From assembly GCF_024752025.1 (NCBI RefSeq), contig NZ_JANTPU010000001.1, positions 1-64,000 on the forward strand: a stretch of 64,000 nt of DNA, written 5' to 3'. A model generated the notes under the pieces. The model had not been told where the DNA came from. It made no database searches and was given only the letters and a program-made list of their open reading frames with translations. The stretch is from Pseudidiomarina sp. CB1. GTDB lineage: Bacteria > Pseudomonadota > Gammaproteobacteria > Enterobacterales > Alteromonadaceae. How positions within the stretch are numbered: position 1 is the stretch's first letter; every line of letters begins with the position of its first letter. Both the position numbers and the translations under genes were made by a program. Shown here in pieces: positions 58,347 to 64,000 of the stretch.

Positions 58347-59096
58347 ATGCTCGCAGTAGTACGATTGATTTTATTGGGCTGTTTTGTCGTGATTTGTGGT
58401 GTTTTAGGCTTGTTATTCTGCCTAGTGCGCCCGTTTCACCCAAACAATACACCAATTTTCGCGCATTGGTATGGCCGTATGCATAAGTTGCTTGGTGTGG
58501 AATTAGAGATTCGTGTACCTGAGGGGCTCTATGAGGGTGGCCCTTATGTCTATATCGCTAACCATCAAAATACCTATGACATTTTCACCCTTAGCCGAGC
58601 AATGCCTCCACGTACGGTAAGTATCGGTAAGAAGAGCTTAAAGTGGATTCCGTTCTTTGGTCAGCTGTATTGGCTTTCGGGCAACATTCTCATTGATCGC
58701 AAAAATAGTGGACGTGCCCGCGGTACGATTGAACAAGCTGCAGAAGCGATCAAGGAACGAAAGATTTCGGTGTTGTTGTTCCCTGAGGGGACCCGCAGCT
58801 ACGGACGTGGCTTATTACCATTTAAGACTGGAGCCTTTCGTACTGCAGTGCAAGCGCAAGCGGATGTGGTACCTATTTGTGTGTCTAACTTGCACGGTCG
58901 CATTAAACTTAATCGCTGGAACAACGGCAAGGTGATTATCGAAATGTTGCCACCGATTCAAACGAGTGAATTCGGGGCAGATTCGGTTCGCGCTTTAAGT
59001 GCCCATTGTCACCAGTTGATGCAAAACAAAATTAGCGAACTCGATCATGAGTTGGCGATCACTTCGCCTAAAGGAGCGTCTAGCCATGGCAAATGA
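58347..59096 (+). CDS. plsC: 1-acyl-sn-glycerol-3-phosphate acyltransferase (PlsC)
   Basis: PlsC adds the second acyl chain to make phosphatidic acid at the inner membrane. From ATG 58347 (AGGAG seven bases upstream) it has 249 residues, like E. coli PlsC (245). It has an N-terminal membrane segment (VRLILLGCFVVICGVLGLLF), the catalytic motif NHQNTYD at about 72-78 and FPEGTRS at about 145-151. The longer frame from 58203 overlaps parC and is rejected. It lies after parC as in E. coli, and overlaps the rraB start by 11 bases. Confidence 0.94.
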   Translation: MLAVVRLILLGCFVVICGVLGLLFCLVRPFHPNNTPIFAHWYGRMHKLLGVELEIRVPEGLYEGGPYVYIANHQNTYDIFTLSRAMPPRTVSIGKKSLKWIPFFGQLYWLSGNILIDRKNSGRARGTIEQAAEAIKERKISVLLFPEGTRSYGRGLLPFKTGAFRTAVQAQADVVPICVSNLHGRIKLNRWNNGKVIIEMLPPIQTSEFGADSVRALSAHCHQLMQNKISELDHELAITSPKGASSHGK

Positions 59097-59448
59097 CATA
59101 CAAGCATTACTCGCACAGAGTGACGAGACCATTGCGGCGTTACTTGACGATGGTGCTCAGCGCGAAGACTCGTTTACGATTGAGCATCATTTGGTGGGTA
59201 CCGACTTCACCAAACTCGAAAAGGCCGCCGTTGAACTGGTAAAAGTTGGTTATCACGTTGATGATGCTGATGAGTTTGAGCTCGATGATGGCAGTCGTTT
59301 GTTTGCTTTTGCAGCGGTCTGTGAGGTAAAACTAGACAATGAAGTTTTACGCCAGCAAACCCAAGAAGTAGCCAAAATAGCAGATCTTGCCGGCGTCGAT
59401 TACGATGGCTGGGGCACGTTTTTTGGTGATGCCGACGAAGAAGAGTAA
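59086..59448 (+). CDS. rraB: RNase E inhibitor protein B (RraB)
   Basis: RraB (YjgD) binds RNase E and lowers its activity toward selected mRNAs. From ATG 59086 (AAGGAG upstream) the protein has 120 residues versus 138 in E. coli. It is strongly acidic, with FTIEHHLVGTDFTKLEKAAVEL, DADEFELDDG and a C-terminal VDYDGWGTFFGDADEEE. In E. coli yjgD is also near valS-holC-pepA. Here those genes are convergent just downstream. Confidence 0.92.
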   Translation: MANDIQALLAQSDETIAALLDDGAQREDSFTIEHHLVGTDFTKLEKAAVELVKVGYHVDDADEFELDDGSRLFAFAAVCEVKLDNEVLRQQTQEVAKIADLAGVDYDGWGTFFGDADEEE

Positions 59449-59462
59449 CGATAGATAGCACC

Positions 59463-59495
59463 AGCACTACTTTTCGCTTAGCAAAAAGTAGTGCT
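59463..59495. terminator. Perfect hairpin between rraB and valS (weak terminator or other element)
   Basis: A 12-base perfect inverted repeat (AGCACTACTTTT and AAAAGTAGTGCT, nine-base loop) separates convergent rraB and valS. Neither side has a T-run after the stem, so it is not a classical intrinsic terminator. It may still stop polymerase with help or protect 3' ends. Confidence 0.55.
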
Positions 59496-59511
59496 GTGGT
59501 CTCTCAATAGC

Positions 59512-62364
59512 TTACAGAGCGGCGATTTTCGTACGCTGCTGTTGTAACTGTTGCAAGGTTTCTTCAGCGTCAGCAAGCTTCTCGCGTTCTTTTGCGATAA
59601 CTTCGGCTGGCGCTTTGCTGACAAAGTTTTCGTTGCCGAGTTTACGGGCAAACATGGCAACTTCTTTCTCTGCTTTTTCGATGGCTTTATCAAGGCGCGC
59701 AAGTTCTGCTGCAGTATCGATAAGTCCCGCCATTGGAATATGCACTTCCATGCGGCCGACTAAGGCAGTCGCACTTGCTGGTGCTTCGTCGCTGGAGGCT
59801 AAAAAGTCGATAGATTCGAGCTTAGCCAATGCTGCCAAGAAGCTTTGGTTTTCCTGTAGGCGTTGCTGAGCTTTATCATCGGCGTTGGCAATCAAAATTG
59901 GCAACGGCTTATTCGGCGAAAGATTCATTTCGCCACGAATGTTGCGCACGGCAACGATAACTTGCTTAAGCCATTCCATGTCATCACGGGCGTTGGCAAA
60001 GCGTTCTTGCTGCGCTTGCGGGTAGGCTTGCAACATAATCGTCTCACCCTGCACGCCAGCTAATGGCGCAACACGCTGCCAAATTTCTTCGGTAATAAAT
60101 GGCAGCAATGGATGCAACAAACGTAGCAATTGTTCAAGCACGGTTACCAACGTATGGCGAGTGCCGCATAGCTGGGCCTCGCTGCCGTTAAACAGAATCG
60201 GCTTGGTTAACTCGAGATACCAGTCACAGAATTGGTTCCAGGTGAACTCGTAAGCAATCGCTGCTGCTTGGTCAAAACGGTAGTTATCTAACGCATGACG
60301 GAATTGTTTTACTGTGTCATTAAAGCATTCAATAATCCACTGATCGGCTAACGACAGTTGCATTTCACCGCCGTTGCCGCCGCAGTCATGCTCTTCAGTG
60401 TTCATCAACACATAGCGACTGGCATTCCAAAGTTTATTACAGAAATTGCGGTAACCTTCGAGGCGCTTCATGTCCCAGTTGATATCACGACCCGTCGAAG
60501 CAAGTGCTGCTAAAGTAAAGCGCAGCGCGTCGGTACCGTGGGCAGTGATCCCTTCAGGGAACTGCTTTTCCGTGCGTTTCTTGATTTTTGCTTCAAGCTG
60601 CGGCTGCATCATGTTCGCGGTACGTTTCTGCACCAAGGTTTCCAAGTCGATACCATCAATCATGTCGAGAGGGTCGAGCACGTTACCTTTCGACTTGGAC
60701 ATTTTCTGACCTTCTTCGTCACGAATCAGTCCGGTCACGTAAACGGTCTTAAACGGAACCTGTGGCTTACCATTTTCATCTTTTAAGAAGTGCATGGTCA
60801 TCATGATCATGCGGGCGACCCAGAAGAAAATAATATCGAAGCCAGTCACCAACACGTCGGTCGGATGGAACGTTTTCAAGTCCTCGGTAGTTTCGGGCCA
60901 ACCTAAGGTTGAGAAGGTCCAAAGTGCTGATGAGAACCAGGTATCAAGCACGTCTTCGTCTTGTCGCAGCTGCACATTGTCAGCAAGATTGTTGTCACGA
61001 CGTACTTCAGCTTCGTCACGGCCGACATAAACATTACCGTCGTTGTCGTACCATGCTGGAATGCGATGGCCCCACCAGAGCTGGCGCGAGATACACCAAT
61101 CTTGAATATCACGCATCCACGCGAAGTACATGTTTTCATACTGCTTCGGTACAAATTCGATTTCACCGTCTTCTACGGCCTTGGTCGCGACTTCAGCCAG
61201 CGGCGCGACGCGCACGTACCATTGGTCGGTCAAGTGCGGCTCAATCGGCACACCACCGCGATCACCGTAGGGGACTTTGTTCGTGTGTTTTTCGACTTTG
61301 TCGAGTAACCCTAGCGCATCAAAGTCAGCTACGACCTGCTTGCGAGCTTCGAAGCGCTCAAGTCCGCGATAGGCTTCTGGCAGCATGCCATCAAAGTCGC
61401 CGATGTTATCAATGGCTTCACCAGTTGCAGTGTACAGCCCAGCGCGCTCACGCACGTTAGCGTGGTCGTCAAGTACGGCAATCATTGCCATTTGATTACG
61501 TTTACCAATTTCGTAATCATTGAAGTCATGGGCTGGGGTGATTTTGACGCAGCCGGTACCAAAGTCCTGGTCGACGTAGCTGTCGGCAATAATTGGAATG
61601 CGGCGGTTTACGAGTGGCAGTTCGATACATTTACCGACCAATGCTTGGTAGCGTTCATCATCAGGGTGTACCGCGACACAAACGTCTCCGAGCATGGTCT
61701 CTGGGCGCGTGGTCGCAACTACCAAGTAGTCTTTGCCGTCAGCAGTTTGCGCGCCGTCAGCCAACGGGTAACGTAAATGCCAAATGTGGCCCTGCTGTTC
61801 TTTGTTCTCAACTTCGAGATCTGAAATTGCAGTTTGTAATTTCGGGTCCCAGTTGACGAGACGCTTACCGCGGTAAATCAGGTTTTCTTTGTGTAGACGC
61901 ACAAACACTTCTTTAACGGCGTTGGATAAGCCTTCGTCCATCGTGAAGCGCTCACGGTCCCAATCGACGGAGTCGCCGAGACGGCGCATTTGTTGGGTGA
62001 TGGTACCGCCGGAATGTGCTTTCCAGTCCCAAATTTTTTCAATAAACTTATCACGGCCAATTCCCGTGCGGGTTTGCCCTTGGGCAGCGAGTTGGCGCTC
62101 AACCACCATTTGCGTGGCAATACCCGCATGGTCCGAGCCCACTTGCCATAGCGCATTGTAGCCATCCATGCGCTTGTAACGGGTCAAGGTATCCATGATG
62201 GTGTGCTGAAAAGCATGCCCCATGTGTAGACTACCCGTAACATTCGGTGGCGGAATCATAATGCAGTAGCTGCTGCCTTGGCCGGAGGGTTTGAAATAAC
62301 CTGCCTGCTCCCATTTTTGGTAGAGCGCTTGCTCGATAGCATTGGGCGAATACGTTTTATCCAT
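59512..62364 (-). CDS. valS: Valyl-tRNA synthetase (ValS)
   Basis: A class I aminoacyl-tRNA synthetase that charges tRNA-Val and edits misactivated threonine. The 950-residue protein (E. coli 951) has the HIGH-type motif HMGH at residues 47-50 and KMSKSKGN near 553. Between them lies the CP1 editing domain, with an anticodon-binding domain after. The C-terminal coiled-coil arm (about 885-950, many Lys/Glu/Arg) is typical of ValS. It follows holC by 17 bases and ends the pepA-holC-valS operon. Confidence 0.97.
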   Translation of the reverse strand: MDKTYSPNAIEQALYQKWEQAGYFKPSGQGSSYCIMIPPPNVTGSLHMGHAFQHTIMDTLTRYKRMDGYNALWQVGSDHAGIATQMVVERQLAAQGQTRTGIGRDKFIEKIWDWKAHSGGTITQQMRRLGDSVDWDRERFTMDEGLSNAVKEVFVRLHKENLIYRGKRLVNWDPKLQTAISDLEVENKEQQGHIWHLRYPLADGAQTADGKDYLVVATTRPETMLGDVCVAVHPDDERYQALVGKCIELPLVNRRIPIIADSYVDQDFGTGCVKITPAHDFNDYEIGKRNQMAMIAVLDDHANVRERAGLYTATGEAIDNIGDFDGMLPEAYRGLERFEARKQVVADFDALGLLDKVEKHTNKVPYGDRGGVPIEPHLTDQWYVRVAPLAEVATKAVEDGEIEFVPKQYENMYFAWMRDIQDWCISRQLWWGHRIPAWYDNDGNVYVGRDEAEVRRDNNLADNVQLRQDEDVLDTWFSSALWTFSTLGWPETTEDLKTFHPTDVLVTGFDIIFFWVARMIMMTMHFLKDENGKPQVPFKTVYVTGLIRDEEGQKMSKSKGNVLDPLDMIDGIDLETLVQKRTANMMQPQLEAKIKKRTEKQFPEGITAHGTDALRFTLAALASTGRDINWDMKRLEGYRNFCNKLWNASRYVLMNTEEHDCGGNGGEMQLSLADQWIIECFNDTVKQFRHALDNYRFDQAAAIAYEFTWNQFCDWYLELTKPILFNGSEAQLCGTRHTLVTVLEQLLRLLHPLLPFITEEIWQRVAPLAGVQGETIMLQAYPQAQQERFANARDDMEWLKQVIVAVRNIRGEMNLSPNKPLPILIANADDKAQQRLQENQSFLAALAKLESIDFLASSDEAPASATALVGRMEVHIPMAGLIDTAAELARLDKAIEKAEKEVAMFARKLGNENFVSKAPAEVIAKEREKLADAEETLQQLQQQRTKIAAL

Positions 62365-62381
62365 GCGAAACCTTCACGACT

Positions 62382-62837
62382 TTAATTTGCTGTAATTTGA
62401 GTTAACTCAGTAGCGTTAACGGTACTGAGCTGCACCCCTTGTTGGCGATACCATTTGAAACGCTCGCGCGCAGCTTGGCGTGCCTCGGGGTTACTAGGAA
62501 CTTGATCAAGCACCAATTGGGCACCGGCGAATTGCGGTGCTGTGGGCATAAAGTTTATCACCACTTTGCACCGTCGCGGACCCACGGGGGCTTCAGGCCA
62601 GCAGATTTCAACCGGAGCGCCTTGGCTCGGCCCTTCGCCCACCAAATTATGTGGGACAAAGGCATCTGCCGGTTGCTGCCAGAGCGCTTCATCCAGCGCT
62701 TCGGCATGTTTTTGGTCACGGCACCAAACACGCACGCTGCCAAGTTCACGCCAACGTTCGGCAATCACTTGACAGAACAGCGACAGCTGTTGTGCATCGT
62801 CGAGTCCATCAAGGACGTAGAAGATCCCGTGCACCAT
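62382..62837 (-). CDS. holC: DNA polymerase III chi subunit (HolC)
   Basis: HolC bridges the clamp loader (through psi) to single-strand binding protein at the replication fork. The 151-residue protein (E. coli 147) has the family start FYVLDG, VWCRDQKHAEALDEALWQQPADAFVPHNLVGEG and VVINFMPTAPQF. It sits between pepA (one-base gap) and valS, the same order as in E. coli, which strengthens a call on a poorly conserved family. Confidence 0.94.
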   Translation of the reverse strand: MVHGIFYVLDGLDDAQQLSLFCQVIAERWRELGSVRVWCRDQKHAEALDEALWQQPADAFVPHNLVGEGPSQGAPVEICWPEAPVGPRRCKVVINFMPTAPQFAGAQLVLDQVPSNPEARQAARERFKWYRQQGVQLSTVNATELTQITAN

Positions 62838-62838
62838 A

Positions 62839-64000
62839 TTAATCGTGCTGTCCGTGGTCAGCGCGGTTCAATAAGAACTGCGTCAGCATCGGGACAGGAC
62901 GGCCGGTTGCGCCTTTCTTTGCTCCACTGCGCCATGCCGTGCCGGCAATATCCAAGTGCGCCCAGTGGTACTTCTTGGTAAATCGCGACAAGAAGCAGGC
63001 TGCGGTAATCGTTCCCGCATCACGACCTCCGAGATTTTGCATATCGGCAAAGGGACTGTCTAGGGCTTCTTGATACTCATCCCATAAGGGTAAGCGCCAA
63101 GCACGATCACCGCTTTGTTCTGAGGCATTGAGCAGTTCATGCGCCAGCGGGTTATGTGTACTCATGAGACCACTTGCGTGGTGACCAAGGGCGACAATAC
63201 AAGCACCGGTGAGCGTCGCCACATCGACAACGGCCTCCGGCGCAAACCGCTCAATGTAGGTGAGCGTGTCACATAGGACTAAGCGCCCCTCTGCGTCGGT
63301 GTTGAGAACTTCCACAGTTTGACCACTCATAGTGGTGAGCACGTCGCCAGGGCGATAAGCCTTACCGTCAGGCATATTTTCGCAACCGGCAATGGCACCG
63401 ATCACATTAATGGGCAGCTGCAATTCAGCCAAGGCTTGCATGGCGCCAAGTACAGAAGCGGCGCCTCCCATGTCATATTTCATTTCGTCCATGTTGGCCG
63501 CTGGCTTAATCGAGATGCCCCCGGCGTCAAAGGTCAAACCTTTACCGACTAGCACGACAGGTGGCGTGTCAGCATCCGCACCTTGATAATGGATCAGCGA
63601 TAATACCGACTCGTGTTCAGAGCCACGGCCGACGGCAAGATAAGCATTCATACCGAGCTCGGCCATTTGCTTCTCATCAACGGCGGTAAAGGTCACATTC
63701 TCGTAGTTATCGGCTAACGCTTGGGACTGCTCGGCTAAATAGCGTGGCGTGCAAATGTTCGGCGGCATGTTGGCAACATCGCGACAAATATTCACGCCTT
63801 TACTGATGGCTAGACCGTGTTGGATAGCTCGTTCGCCAATTGGCAACTCGCGGCGGGTTGGCACATTAAAAACCAGTTTGCGTAGCGGCCGACGTGGCTC
63901 TTCTTTACGGGTTTTCAATTGGTTAAAGGTATATAAACCCGCTTGCGCAGCTTCGACGGCTTGGCGTACCTTCCAATACGTATCGCGGCCTTTAACGTGC
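62839..64000 (-). CDS. pepA: Leucyl aminopeptidase PepA (5' end beyond the window)
   Basis: A two-metal (M17) aminopeptidase that also acts as a DNA-binding protein in E. coli (Xer recombination, carAB regulation). The frame stays open to base 64000, so the N-terminal domain start is missing; about 386 C-terminal residues are present. Visible are [21 protein letters not shown], the signature [12 protein letters not shown] with metal ligands, and HLDIAGTAW near the C-terminus. The TTG at 63918 is an internal codon: upstream residues such as [18 protein letters not shown] continue the family alignment. It is first in the pepA-holC-valS operon. Confidence 0.95.
   Translation of the reverse strand, partial: HVKGRDTYWKVRQAVEAAQAGLYTFNQLKTRKEEPRRPLRKLVFNVPTRRELPIGERAIQHGLAISKGVNICRDVANMPPNICTPRYLAEQSQALADNYENVTFTAVDEKQMAELGMNAYLAVGRGSEHESVLSLIHYQGADADTPPVVLVGKGLTFDAGGISIKPAANMDEMKYDMGGAASVLGAMQALAELQLPINVIGAIAGCENMPDGKAYRPGDVLTTMSGQTVEVLNTDAEGRLVLCDTLTYIERFAPEAVVDVATLTGACIVALGHHASGLMSTHNPLAHELLNASEQSGDRAWRLPLWDEYQEALDSPFADMQNLGGRDAGTITAACFLSRFTKKYHWAHLDIAGTAWRSGAKKGATGRPVPMLTQFLLNRADHGQHD

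Noticed and set aside
60909-61460. 183-codon frame antisense to valS
   Set aside because: Fully inside a highly conserved essential gene; the Arg/His/Cys-rich composition is typical of a shadow frame.

Overview
The window is a gene-dense stretch (about 51 protein genes, no gap above 300 bases) of a gammaproteobacterial chromosome. Protein sequences and gene order (murB-birA-coaX, yggS-proC-yggT, pilT-pilU, tsaD/plsY/folB/folK/uppP/cca, ygiF-glnE, tolC/nudF/yqiB/parE, pepA-holC-valS) resemble marine Alteromonadales. Idiomarina or a close relative is my best guess, from family resemblance and the amino-acid-centred gene content; it is an inference. I see no tRNA, rRNA, IS element, prophage, CRISPR array or plasmid signature.

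Layout. 1-2793: murB-birA-coaX operon (cell wall, biotin, CoA). 2851-5194 (-): carboxynorspermidine/carboxyspermidine dehydrogenase and decarboxylase (alternative polyamine route). 5286-8651 (-): a sodium-dependent (NSS) transporter and tmcA. 8798-10295: alkB, convergent with a CnoX/YbbN thioredoxin-TPR protein. 10377-13192 (-): two overlapping aldehyde dehydrogenases. 13273-15250: deaD RNA helicase behind a structured leader. 15308-16900 (-): an iron-sulfur photolyase/cryptochrome. 17075-19842: a glycosyltransferase followed by a fused Kdo transferase/Kdo kinase. 19861-22223 (-): proBA. 22413-23771 (-): mutY-yggX. 23943-25848: OmpA-type porin and trmB. 25850-27576 (-): rdgB-hemW. 27650-29389: NhaP2-type antiporter. 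29391-31918 (-): yggS-proC-yggT-DUF4426. 31957-34140: pilT-pilU. 34205-38706: tsaD, plsY, folB-folK-uppP, cca. 38812-40988: exeA-exeB. 41044-45989: acyl-CoA dehydrogenase and a large putA, convergent. 46216-50516: ygiF-glnE. 50513-52796 (-): tolC-lpxL. 53019-54061: nudF-yqiB. 54138-59448: parE-parC-plsC-rraB. 59512-64000 (-): pepA (cut by the window edge)-holC-valS.

Common themes. Proline is both made (proB, proA, proC) and burned (putA), and succinate-semialdehyde and acyl-CoA oxidation genes are present, which fits an organism living on amino acids. Envelope genes are prominent: murB, uppP, kdtA-kdkA, lpxL, plsY, plsC, ompA, tolC, pilTU and exeAB. Repair and stress genes include alkB, photolyase, mutY, yggX, rdgB, cnoX and deaD. 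Many convergent genes abut or overlap at their stop codons, so few classical terminators exist; four clear ones are listed, plus one hairpin of uncertain role.

No unmistakable new system is present. The points most worth a second look are the kdtA-kdkA fusion, the photolyase with exact iron-sulfur cysteine spacing, the deaD leader, the Cca protein without its HD motif, and the polyamine pair without a diamine-supplying enzyme beside it.
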